A stretch of 64,000 nucleotides of DNA, taken from positions 278,017-342,016 of the forward strand of contig NZ_FZOL01000003.1 of assembly GCF_900188455.1 (NCBI RefSeq), read 5' to 3'. The position numbers and the translations under genes are program-made. Below are positions 55,574 to 63,779 of the stretch, in pieces; the stretch's first letter is position 1; each line of letters begins with the position of its first letter. The notes beneath the pieces were generated by a model. The model saw only the letters and a program-made list of their open reading frames with translations. It did not search any database and was not told where the DNA came from. This stretch comes from Pseudomonas japonica (GTDB taxonomy: Bacteria > Pseudomonadota > Gammaproteobacteria > Pseudomonadales > Pseudomonadaceae).

Positions 55574-57384
55574 TCGAACTAGGCAGCCTGGTCACTCAAA
55601 AAGGCCCCGACACCGATCTCTACAAGGTTGAGAAGGTAGTTGATCGCGATCGAAATCTAGTCAAGGTTCGCTCAGTGTCAACAGATGCAACGATGAGTGT
55701 TGATGTTAACAACCTGATACAGGTTACTGCCAGTGACATCCTGAAAATGCAGAAGGACGTCAAGGAGCGCGCTGGAGATGCCGATAATGATGTGACGGAT
55801 GATCCTATTACTGATGAGCAATACGCTCTTGCTCAAGTGCGATTCAATGCGTTCAAAAGGTTCGAGGACGGCGATCTAAAGACGAAAGAAGCAGTCTGCG
55901 CCGAGCTGAAAATTGGTCGCAGCACCTTCTATACGTTACTGGGACAGTTTGACGAGTCTGTTGGCGTAGCGTCCATGGTCGTTAACTCAAAGGGGCGCAA
56001 AAAGGGCAGCACTCTATTGTCCGAAGATCAAGAGGACGCCATTCTATATTGCTACAACAAGTACGCGTTAAAGGAATGGACGCTTAGCTATATTCATTCA
56101 AAGCTCCAGGCCGAGTGCTATAATCGCGAGATACTCTGTCCGTCTCTGTCGGCCATGCGTAAGCGGATATTGGACATCGATCCAGCGGATAGGACTGCTC
56201 GCAGAGAGGGCAAGTACACTGCGGATGACATGTATGTCCGCCGCAAGAATCGCCGACTCACTCGTCCCCTACAAGAACTTCAGCTTGATCACACACTAGC
56301 CGACATTTTCTTGCGGTCGGAAACTGATGGCAAGCCTATCGGAAGACCATATCTGTCATTAGCTGTCTGCTCCTACACCGGTGTCATTGTAGGGTTTCAC
56401 CTTTCTTTCGATGCTCCAAGCTCAAGAACAGTTTCGAATCTACTATTGCATGCACTAATGCCTAAAATCGAATTCATGGAGAAGCTTGGCCTGGGTGGAC
56501 TCATCTATCCATATTATGGAAAGCCAGAGAAGATTTTTACAGACAATGCTAAAGAGTTTCGCTCCAAGAACTTCAGGCGTGCTTGCAGGAAATGGGCTAT
56601 GAAGGTGTCTTTCCGGCAGTCGAAACAGGCAGGTGGGAAGGTTGAAAGAACCTTTGGAGCGCTAAATACAAAATTCATCCATTTGCAGCGTGGCACGACC
56701 TGTTCCCACCCGAGGCGTACGCGAGACTTTGATCCGGCTAAAGACTCGGTGATGACTTACCGGGAGTTCTTGATTGAGCTGACCAAGGCAATTTGCCAAC
56801 ATAACGAAACTGCAGATTACAAGGGCAAGTCTCCAGCTAGGCGTTGGAGAGAATACTACACCGATGCGAATGGTCGGATGCTGCTGCCGGAAGCGATTTT
56901 TAACCCGAAACGCTTTTCGCTTGAAGTATTACCTGAGCGCTCAGTGACGTGTACTAATTGCTACGTAGAGTATCGCGGTATTCAGTACGACATTGGCGAG
57001 GCCCAAGATCACACTCGCCGGAAGCTCCTTGTAAAACCCGATGCGTTAAATATTCGAATGATATGGGCCTATTTGTCGGCCAAGGATAAATGGATCGAAC
57101 TTGACGCAGTCGACAAGGACATACTTCCGCGCACGATGACCGAGTTCTTACTTCAGCAAAAGCTTCTTGATCAACAGGGCCATCTTAGCCCCGAGGGTAT
57201 CAAAGCCACGCAAATGCTCAACGAAGGGCATGCCCTGAACGAAACGAAGTACCGGCGCGCACAGGAGGCGGGACTGATCGACACGGAGTATCACTCACGC
57301 AGTGAGCGGCCACAGCAGGCCCGGCCCACCTACCAGAAGCGTGATTTCACCAAGCGGGCATCAGCGATGCTCGGGGAGAGCTAG
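55570..57384 (+). CDS. tniA: TniA/TnsB-like DDE transposase
   Basis: A 604-residue retroviral-integrase-fold transposase. After a small N-terminal beta domain and an HTH (KTKEAVCAELKIGRSTFYTLL), the DDE residues are in LQLDHTLADIFL, IFTDNAKEFRS and GGKVERTFGALN. A Mu-type C-terminal beta-barrel and a basic tail follow. ATG 55570 has GGGAG 9 nt upstream; an in-frame TTG at 55534 is less likely. It cuts and joins the transposon ends. The stop TAG abuts the next start codon with no gap. Confidence 0.88.
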   Translation: MIELGSLVTQKGPDTDLYKVEKVVDRDRNLVKVRSVSTDATMSVDVNNLIQVTASDILKMQKDVKERAGDADNDVTDDPITDEQYALAQVRFNAFKRFEDGDLKTKEAVCAELKIGRSTFYTLLGQFDESVGVASMVVNSKGRKKGSTLLSEDQEDAILYCYNKYALKEWTLSYIHSKLQAECYNREILCPSLSAMRKRILDIDPADRTARREGKYTADDMYVRRKNRRLTRPLQELQLDHTLADIFLRSETDGKPIGRPYLSLAVCSYTGVIVGFHLSFDAPSSRTVSNLLLHALMPKIEFMEKLGLGGLIYPYYGKPEKIFTDNAKEFRSKNFRRACRKWAMKVSFRQSKQAGGKVERTFGALNTKFIHLQRGTTCSHPRRTRDFDPAKDSVMTYREFLIELTKAICQHNETADYKGKSPARRWREYYTDANGRMLLPEAIFNPKRFSLEVLPERSVTCTNCYVEYRGIQYDIGEAQDHTRRKLLVKPDALNIRMIWAYLSAKDKWIELDAVDKDILPRTMTEFLLQQKLLDQQGHLSPEGIKATQMLNEGHALNETKYRRAQEAGLIDTEYHSRSERPQQARPTYQKRDFTKRASAMLGES

Positions 57385-58470
57385 ATGAACCATCTCAGCG
57401 AGGGGGCCCGCCAGTTCATGGACAAGTCTGACGAGGAGCGCATTCTGGCGTGTCGTCGAAGGATTTTCATGGTTACGCCTGAAATCATCAAGACCTACGA
57501 TATGGTTTCAGATCTGATAGCCGCCGAACGTTCAGACAGCAACATCGGTCTTGTTATCGTGGGCCCGCCGGGCGCTGGCAAAACCACTTTGGGCAAAAAA
57601 ATTGCAGAGGTTTTCGAGGACTCCCCGCATGGCAAAGTTCTGTATATCGACCTAGCCAACTATGCGGAAGACATGGATCTCCGCGCCATCCTTCATCGCG
57701 CGCTGGGGGTGGTCAAAACTCCACGAAATCCCTACGTCACTTACGATAACGTTAAGGAGGCGTGCCGCTTGATTCGTGATAAGAAGATCGTTGGTGTGGT
57801 GTTTGATGAGTCGCACGATATTGGGCGTGCGGTCAGTGCCAGGCGAGGAGAGGCAAATCTCACGGCCCTCAGATCGTTTTCCAACGGCGACTACGGGCTC
57901 ACGATTATTCTGATTGGCATCAAGAAGCTCTTCCGGGTACTCGCCCCAGATGACCAACTCACGAGCCGTTTCACGATCCGTAGGGTGACAATGGAGGATT
58001 GGAAGTCGGACAGCGAATTACTGGCGAGCTTTCTCACTGGTTTTGTCAGCCATCTTCCTCTCAAAAAAGAGTCCATCGTCGACGGTGTACATTTCATGGC
58101 TACGGTCGTCAGGCTGCGGGGAAACACTAGGGCGATCACGGATTTGCTGCGTGCTTGTGCTATTGAGGCCATCCGCAATGGTCAGGAGTGCATTACGCAG
58201 GAGCTGTTTGAGGCGATGCATGCGGAGTTCCTCGGCCAGTTGAGCGAGGAAGATATCATCCTAGAGGCAGATATCGGAGGTGGGCCTTCGGAGAGCACTC
58301 AGGCTAACCTGAAGCCGCATCGCGCTAAATCCGGTAAACAAAAGTGCGCGAAGAAGGCTGCCAAAACTTGCATATCCAAGAGCACCGCAGAAGACACCAA
58401 CTCCACCAACTCTAACGAACCGGATGAGCCAATTCAGCCTGAACCAAGCCATGATGGGGAGGCACCCTGA
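57385..58470 (+). CDS. tniB: TniB/TnsC-like AAA+ transposition regulator
   Basis: A 361-residue ATPase: Walker A VGPPGAGKTTLGKK, Walker B VGVVFDESHDI, and arginine-finger region LTSRFTIRRVTMED. Domain architecture and length fit TniB/TnsC, which bridges the target selector and the transposase. The last about 75 residues are low-complexity, Lys/Glu/Ser/Asn-rich. It starts directly after the tniA stop and is followed 86 nt later by the AAA-TniQ gene. Confidence 0.87.
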   Translation: MNHLSEGARQFMDKSDEERILACRRRIFMVTPEIIKTYDMVSDLIAAERSDSNIGLVIVGPPGAGKTTLGKKIAEVFEDSPHGKVLYIDLANYAEDMDLRAILHRALGVVKTPRNPYVTYDNVKEACRLIRDKKIVGVVFDESHDIGRAVSARRGEANLTALRSFSNGDYGLTIILIGIKKLFRVLAPDDQLTSRFTIRRVTMEDWKSDSELLASFLTGFVSHLPLKKESIVDGVHFMATVVRLRGNTRAITDLLRACAIEAIRNGQECITQELFEAMHAEFLGQLSEEDIILEADIGGGPSESTQANLKPHRAKSGKQKCAKKAAKTCISKSTAEDTNSTNSNEPDEPIQPEPSHDGEAP

Positions 58471-58556
58471 GGCTCTGCAAGAACACTTCCCTCTCACCAA
58501 ATAGACTGGCCTAGGCCAGCCTATGTTTCGCGTCTAAACGCGTGTCTGGAGGCAAG

Positions 58557-60425
58557 ATGGGGCATTTTCCGCGCTGGATCAGTTCGTCGGACAATGAGTT
58601 GGTGCTGCAGCGGTGCCTAAAGATCGTCCATATATCTCACATGCAATTGGCAACACATCATGCAACACAACAATCTGCAGAAATGCAACCAGTGCCGAGC
58701 CAGCCCGCGAACATAGACCTGCAGTCCCATGCTGGCACCCAGGTGATCCTGCTTTCTGGCGATGCTGGTTGCGGTATGAGCGCATTGACTCATCAGATAT
58801 CCCGGAGACTGTGCCGGCGAGGTATCCATGTGTTGGAGCTGCCAGAACTGCCTTCCCAGCCAAACGCGACTTTCATCCATGGGCTTGTAGAAGCTCTGGG
58901 GCTGCCCCCTCAGATGATGGCGAGTCAGAAGTCCCAGATTGAGACCATCTACAGCGCCACGTTCAAGCTACGCCAAATCCAGGTGACCGTCGTGAATGAC
59001 GTGCAATCGTACATGAGGCGTCCTTACAGCAATGCATCGCCAGCGGTGACCAAAATCGCCGAATTTATTCACTCAGGGATTTCAAAATTTGTTTTCTTAT
59101 GTGCGACAACCCTATGCTGCGACGCCCTGGCTGAGGGCCTGGATATTGAAGAAATTTCTTACTCGAGGGCGCAAATCAAGAGAATGCCATACGGCGCGTC
59201 TTACATTGATTTTGTAACCGACACTGTTGAAAGCTTGACCGGATCCCCTGAGATACCCGAGTCCCTGCCGCTGGAGCTGCACCAGCTTTCAGAGGGCTTG
59301 ATCGGCGTGACCATGAGGCATATTCGGTGCCTGGTGGGCCCACGCTCTGAAATGGCACCCTCCCATGCGCCTCGGAAAAAGACTTGGTTTCGCGGTTTCT
59401 GTCAGCCCGTAAATGATGAGGTCTTTTCCTCGTGGCTCATGCGCAACGCGTTCACCAAGAATGTCTTATCGGTAACCGCTACAGAATTGGATGGCTGTCG
59501 GCAAGCTGCGAGGTTGTACGGAGGAAGGGATGTAGATCGTGTGTCAGATATCGCGGCAAAGAATGTATTACCGAAAGCGCTCCGTATTTCAACCCTCGCC
59601 AGAACATTTCGGCTGTACGATTCCAGAGTTTTTCCTAGCCATTATCTACTCGCATATTGCCCCCAATGCTTGGCTGATGACGTAGCCTGTGGGAGGCTTC
59701 CTTCATGGCGAAAAACGTGGCGGCAATACGGATATTGCGTGTGTGACAAACACGAAATACCCGTAATACTCTCTGTTCTACAGCATCCCAGCCCTGATTC
59801 TTTTTTCAAGGCTTGGGAGGCTTACAGTGAATACGTCCTGTCGCCACTTTTCAGACTTAAAAGAAGATTGGTAAGTGCGGCGCTTTCTGAAGAAAAGTTA
59901 TTGATGCAAGAGCGCAAGGTGGGGCTATTAATTTTGCGGGTTCAAAACTGGATGATAACGCAAGTGCTCACGGGCCATTATCGTGGACTTTCGCCCGCCG
60001 GAGCGAGGTTTGTACTAAACGTCCTATTGCACGAGCCAATTGCAAAAAGATCCCCAGGCGGATTCGCCAGAACGTATTTCAACTCGCGAGATTTGATCCA
60101 TGTCTACTATACCAGTCATCGGAATCCAGAAGATTTTCATGGGCACTATCTGACCGCGAGCCCCCGGCAAACCCTGACAGCCTACCTCCTAGTCGGCATC
60201 GCCTATGACATGATCAAGCAGTCGGAGGCAGCTTTCCTCCAAAGTGTGTTGGGAATCACCAGGGAAGCTTTCCCAGCATGCCGCTCCGAAATTTCTTATG
60301 CTGCGGCCACAATGTTCTTGCCCGAGCATTGGGCAGAAATAAAATGTACTGCACAGCGAGATTTGCCCTTCGATGATCTTTTACAAATTGGTTGGATTTT
60401 CGAATACAAGTCGAATCGCAAGTAA
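58557..60425 (+). CDS. Fusion protein: degenerate AAA (TniB-like) domain + TniQ target-selection domain
   Basis: A 622-residue protein. Residues about 25-265 look like a second AAA domain but the P-loop reads GDAGCGMSALT (68-78): the invariant Lys is Met, and the Walker B is VTVVNDVQ without the catalytic Glu. From about 275 a TniQ domain starts (NDEVFSSWLMRNAF), with zinc ligands CPQC (Cys368, Cys371) and CVCDKH (Cys394, Cys396, His399). TniQ/TnsD proteins choose the target site. A fixed pseudo-ATPase may dock onto the TniB ring. ATG 58557 has GGAGG 4 nt upstream; GTG 58542 is an alternative. Confidence 0.8.
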   Translation: MGHFPRWISSSDNELVLQRCLKIVHISHMQLATHHATQQSAEMQPVPSQPANIDLQSHAGTQVILLSGDAGCGMSALTHQISRRLCRRGIHVLELPELPSQPNATFIHGLVEALGLPPQMMASQKSQIETIYSATFKLRQIQVTVVNDVQSYMRRPYSNASPAVTKIAEFIHSGISKFVFLCATTLCCDALAEGLDIEEISYSRAQIKRMPYGASYIDFVTDTVESLTGSPEIPESLPLELHQLSEGLIGVTMRHIRCLVGPRSEMAPSHAPRKKTWFRGFCQPVNDEVFSSWLMRNAFTKNVLSVTATELDGCRQAARLYGGRDVDRVSDIAAKNVLPKALRISTLARTFRLYDSRVFPSHYLLAYCPQCLADDVACGRLPSWRKTWRQYGYCVCDKHEIPVILSVLQHPSPDSFFKAWEAYSEYVLSPLFRLKRRLVSAALSEEKLLMQERKVGLLILRVQNWMITQVLTGHYRGLSPAGARFVLNVLLHEPIAKRSPGGFARTYFNSRDLIHVYYTSHRNPEDFHGHYLTASPRQTLTAYLLVGIAYDMIKQSEAAFLQSVLGITREAFPACRSEISYAAATMFLPEHWAEIKCTAQRDLPFDDLLQIGWIFEYKSNRK

Positions 60426-60666
60426 TTTTAGTCATAAAACGGATGTATGTTCACTCCGGCTACTGCGCCGTATTTTGGCGCCTCTTGCACAAACTAAAAA
60501 TAGAGAAATCGAACACTGTAAGCTCCTTGGAGAGCATGGTCGTAATCGGATTTTAACTATTCGTGACTTCATGGCTGAGCCAGTTTATATTCGGGCGTAG
60601 ACCTTTATTGGGTAAAAAATGTCAGCTATACTTGCTTCGAAAGGTACGGTACGAGGTTTGGCGGCC

Positions 60667-61053
60667 ATGACTAAGTTATTGACTCGTAAGGATTTAGAGC
60701 GAGAGTTGGCCGAGGCGAAGCAGAGGCTTGCTCAGCAGAACGAAGAGCTTAACTCTCTGCGGGAGCGTATCGAGTCTACGAGGGCGAGAGACTTCTTTGA
60801 GAAATTTTATGCGATTGCTGATCGATACGGCTTTAGTGCCGAGGAGGCGCGCGCCATTATATTAAGTGATAGCGCTCAAATCTCTGATGAACAATGGGAG
60901 GCTCGTCAGAAGCAGGTTTCGGAATCTCTATCTAACTCCTTGGAAAACCTTTTCAAATTTGCATGCACTGGTGAGATAGGACAGACCGCACTGCGAAAAG
61001 TCTTAGATACTGGATTAGCGAATCACAAGCATGAAGTGGAGGAGAGCGCCTAG
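60667..61053 (+). CDS. Coiled-coil protein, possible oligomerisation partner of the MvaT-like protein
   Basis: A 128-residue protein: a coiled coil over about residues 5-40 (RELAEAKQRLAQQNEELNSL), then FEKFYAIADRYGFSAEEARAIIL and a helical tail. The order coiled coil plus YG-type helix recalls the N-terminal oligomerisation part of H-NS/MvaT proteins, but no DNA-binding tail is present. ATG 60667 has GAGG 10 nt upstream; ATG 60619 would add 16 residues. It precedes the MvaT-like gene. Confidence 0.6.
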   Translation: MTKLLTRKDLERELAEAKQRLAQQNEELNSLRERIESTRARDFFEKFYAIADRYGFSAEEARAIILSDSAQISDEQWEARQKQVSESLSNSLENLFKFACTGEIGQTALRKVLDTGLANHKHEVEESA

Positions 61054-61055
61054 AT

Positions 61056-61110
61056 ACTCGTCATTACCGGCTGCGATACCTATTGATAGCTATAGGTTTG
61101 AGTGACGAGT
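61056..61110. promoter_or_regulatory. Nested inverted repeats between the two silencer-like genes
   Basis: Outer arms actcgtca (61056-61063) and tgacgagt (61103-61110) enclose inner arms acctat (61078-61083) and ataggt (61092-61097). It is a candidate hairpin terminator or an operator for the following gene. Confidence 0.45.
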
Positions 61111-61143
61111 CAATGTAGTGATTGGGAGTGAGAGGAGGTGAGA

Positions 61144-61569
61144 GTGGCGTCTGTTATTTTACGACCCAAGACTAAAGAGTATCTTGAAGGGCTCAAGGAG
61201 GTCATGGATGGGTCTGCGCTAGCTCTCCAGGCTGGCTATAAATACCTGTTCCTCAGTGAAGTCACTCATCTGCTGACGGCTTACGATTATACGTTAGAAG
61301 ACATTCGAAAAATTCTAAATGGAGAATCTCTATCTCATACTTCTTCTCAACAACGCCCGTTCAAAGGTCACGGTAAAAATGGTATTTCGGTTAGCTTGAA
61401 TTCACAAACTACCAGCTTCGTAAAAGCGGTGACTCGCAAAGAGAAGAGCTATCGAAATCCGCACACTGGAGAGATCATCTCGCTACGAAGCAGTAAGAAT
61501 AAGGTTCTGAAGCTTTGGCAGGAGACGTACGGGGTTGAAGCAGTCGAGCAGTGGAGATGTAATACCTGA
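61144..61569 (+). CDS. MvaT/MvaU-like xenogeneic silencer protein
   Basis: A 141-residue protein. The C-terminal segment YRNPHTGEI..KVLKLWQETYGVEAVEQW aligns with the MvaT AT-rich-DNA-binding end (YKNPHTGEV..LKEWK..G.EAVESW). The N-terminal part has short helices with LLTAYDYTLEDIRKIL, similar to the MvaT second oligomerisation helix, but a longer Ser/Gln linker and no long coiled coil. GTG 61144 follows AGGAGG by 5 nt. It may silence AT-rich cargo or the transposition genes. Not a standard chromosomal MvaT. Confidence 0.7.
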   Translation: MASVILRPKTKEYLEGLKEVMDGSALALQAGYKYLFLSEVTHLLTAYDYTLEDIRKILNGESLSHTSSQQRPFKGHGKNGISVSLNSQTTSFVKAVTRKEKSYRNPHTGEIISLRSSKNKVLKLWQETYGVEAVEQWRCNT

Positions 61570-62026
61570 CTATTGATCGGATAATTGCAACCTATTGAAG
61601 ATTCTCGCAATTGTAGATATGGGCGCTTTTAAGTGAAAACGTCATTTTTCACCGATCATTTTCTTGGCTGGCCTCAGGGTTTTGCGCAAGCCTCTGATAT
61701 TTATAGGCTTTCAATTGTTGTCAATATCTGTGAAATGCTCTAGACAACTACCTAGTATTGCCTATCAAGAATATATCGCAACTTTACATTTTGTGTAATC
61801 GAGCTCAAAGCTTTCGACGGTAGCGTCTGGATGAGGGCAAGATGACAAAAGTTGCGATGACGTATCCCGGGGAAATGAAAAATCACCACGTAGACTTCTA
61901 CTTGGCGCTCCGACCAAACTCGCAGACTGATCGGGCAAACTCAGTCAAGGGAGCGCACTCAATGAATAAGAGAGGCTAAAAGCCACCCCCCCTCCCAAAA
62001 ATATGTCGTAATTTCTCGATTCATCA
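61570..62026. other. Gene-poor stretch between the silencer gene and the repressor gene
   Basis: These 457 AT-rich bases have no strong gene. An inverted pair tcgcaacttt (about 61787-61797) and aaagttgcga (about 61848-61858), and one possible small ORF (61842-61979), are the only structures seen. It may include promoters for the flanking convergent genes. Confidence 0.4.
61842..61979 (+). CDS. Possible 45-residue small protein
   Basis: ATG 61842 has GAGGG 4 nt upstream; the ORF ends at TAA 61977-61979. The peptide is polar, with MKNHHVDFY and ending MNKRG. No family is known and length alone is weak evidence. Confidence 0.22.
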   Translation: MTKVAMTYPGEMKNHHVDFYLALRPNSQTDRANSVKGAHSMNKRG

Positions 62027-62509
62027 TTAGGCTTTACTCTTGCGCCATATTCTACCAACAGTCGTCTGGTGGATTCCGAGTTTCCTCGCAGTCTCACTTT
62101 GACTCAAGCCTTGATCGCGACAGAGTAACGCGTTCTGGGCGATGTTATCCGGAAGTCTCCAGCCCGCTCTTTCTCCAACTAGCTTTCCTCCTGAGAAATG
62201 TTTTGGCATGTCCGCAACGATTCCTAGAGCCTCCAGCTTTTGAATTTCTTTCTTCAGTGCCGCATGACGCTCCCCCATGGGCAACTGTGCGTCGTAGCTT
62301 GAGGCGACCATAAGCAAAGCCATCGGGTCGAAGGATAGTGCTTCAGCGATATTGCCCAGCATCTCCAGCGTCACGCCAGTTCTGGCGTTTTCCAGCCGCT
62401 GCAGGTGGCGAGGCTCGATCTTGCTCTGGGCGTACAGTTGATCACGGGACATCTCGCGACTGGCGCGCGCGAGACGCAGGACTGCTGCGAGCGACTCTCT
62501 CGAAACCAT
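62027..62509 (-). CDS. XRE-family repressor with a second, C-terminal HTH
   Basis: A 160-residue protein. The N-terminal Cro/CI HTH is LARASREMSRDQLYAQSKIEPRHLQRLEN (conserved MSRDQL and HLQRLE); the C-terminal HTH LSQSETARKLGIHQTTVGRIWR resembles a resolvase/Hin tail. The two may bind separate operators. A 6-6-6 palindrome covers its ribosome site just upstream of ATG 62509, so autoregulation is likely. Divergent from the following gene. Confidence 0.78.
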   Translation of the reverse strand: MVSRESLAAVLRLARASREMSRDQLYAQSKIEPRHLQRLENARTGVTLEMLGNIAEALSFDPMALLMVASSYDAQLPMGERHAALKKEIQKLEALGIVADMPKHFSGGKLVGERAGWRLPDNIAQNALLCRDQGLSQSETARKLGIHQTTVGRIWRKSKA

Positions 62510-62514
62510 GTCGA

Positions 62515-62532
62515 ATCCTCAAAAGTGAGGAT
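62515..62532. promoter_or_regulatory. Palindromic operator candidate over the repressor ribosome site
   Basis: The perfect 6-base arms atcctc and gaggat are separated by aaaagt; on the minus strand gagg also serves as Shine-Dalgarno for the XRE gene, 5 nt from its ATG. A repressor bound here would block its own gene. Confidence 0.5.
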
Positions 62533-62663
62533 AAGGCCATATTGATCCTATGCACGCCATGACATATAGTTCTCCGTGTGCATAGCAGGCTCGTCCATAG
62601 GGCCGCAATGCACGTGGAATTTGAGGCCAGCGACAGCTGACTCCCGCCAATGATTGGCAAAAA

Positions 62664-63143
62664 ATGGCGATTCGGGTCGAGAGTACGGCCTCCAGTGACC
62701 GTCGTGTGTTGGCTATCCCATTGATAGGGTCAGCCCTCAAGCGACCAGCAATGCTAGGAAAACATGTGTTTTTGACAAACAGCGAGGAGCTGCAGGGACG
62801 GTTCAAGCTTGGCGATTCTGACGTCTTGTATTGGAACTCCGTCGACCTCAGTAGATGCAGCTTCACTTTCTTGATTGAAGGCGTAGGGTTTGATGGCGGA
62901 GCCGTCGGCCCAACGACGCACCTGGTGAGTGACGTCGCAACCGTAAAGTCACTTTGGTACGGTGGTTCTCCGGCTTTGTTGGACGTGCATCAAATTTACG
63001 TGATACCTCCGCGGGCTTTACGTCAACGTGGCTGCTCGATGGCTGCCTTGTTGGAAATACGAATGCAAGACGGAAGTGAGCACGCCCCCATCTACGAATT
63101 CGTAACCGATTCTGGGCTTGTTTTCACCAGTGATCAGACCTGA
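62664..63143 (+). CDS. Hypothetical cargo protein
   Basis: A 159-residue protein of no recognised family. The first part is basic (MAIRVESTASSDRRV), the centre has beta segments (DVLYWNSVDLSRCSFTFL) and the end is IRMQDGSEHAPIYEFVTDSG. ATG 62664 has no clear ribosome site; internal ATG 62751 is possible. It is divergent from the repressor, so it may be under its control. Confidence 0.5.
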   Translation: MAIRVESTASSDRRVLAIPLIGSALKRPAMLGKHVFLTNSEELQGRFKLGDSDVLYWNSVDLSRCSFTFLIEGVGFDGGAVGPTTHLVSDVATVKSLWYGGSPALLDVHQIYVIPPRALRQRGCSMAALLEIRMQDGSEHAPIYEFVTDSGLVFTSDQT

Positions 63144-63296
63144 TTGTGGCAACGTCAGTGTTAGCCGCCGCAGAGTTAAGGCGGGGCGCCGAGACATCGA
63201 CCCTAGGGCACGACCCGATCGATCATCGTTGCACATGGTGCGCTGCCGATTTGCCTCACATCTCCCACAAGTGCCATATCCAAGCTTGGAGGTTGC

Positions 63297-63701
63297 ATGG
63301 CTGCGACGTTAGATGAGATCACACAGTTCTTCTACGGGAGCGGAGAGCCAGTAGAAGGGTGGTTAGGTACCGAGGAAGAACTCATCCGTAGCGCCGAGCA
63401 GGCTTTGCCTGGGAAGCCTTTCTGCCTTGTGAAGCATTGGATTATCGCCGACTTGCAGCTCACCCAATATGAGTATCAGAAGCTGTCATCCATGGGGATC
63501 CTGCCCAAGGTTGTTTATGCACATGAGGTCGTCCAGGACAGCCGACAGCGCTTCCCGGCTGGCCACTGGGTGCGCACCAATTTTGGATTTTCGCATTACC
63601 ACCCGTGCATGTTTGAAACAAGAGGTACCGTCTACCTATTGCTGGGTGACGGATTAAGGAAGCAGGCCGCATTTAGTACTGTTTTTTCGTTCCGCGCGTA
63701 G
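63297..63701 (+). CDS. Small mobile-element protein (DUF6957-like)
   Basis: A 134-residue protein. Segments KPFCLVKHWIIADL, VVYAHEVVQDSRQRFPAGHWVRTNF and GTVYLLLGDGLRKQA match my memory of DUF6957, a family seen on phages and genomic islands of pseudomonads. GGAGG lies 7 nt before ATG 63297. Function unknown. The gap before it (63144-63296) shows no gene. Confidence 0.6.
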   Translation: MAATLDEITQFFYGSGEPVEGWLGTEEELIRSAEQALPGKPFCLVKHWIIADLQLTQYEYQKLSSMGILPKVVYAHEVVQDSRQRFPAGHWVRTNFGFSHYHPCMFETRGTVYLLLGDGLRKQAAFSTVFSFRA

Positions 63702-63779
63702 CTGACTTCGCACATCGACATACGCTGCCTTCGAGGCGGTGAGGTCGGCTGCGCGCTCATAAAATTGCAGGAGCACATT

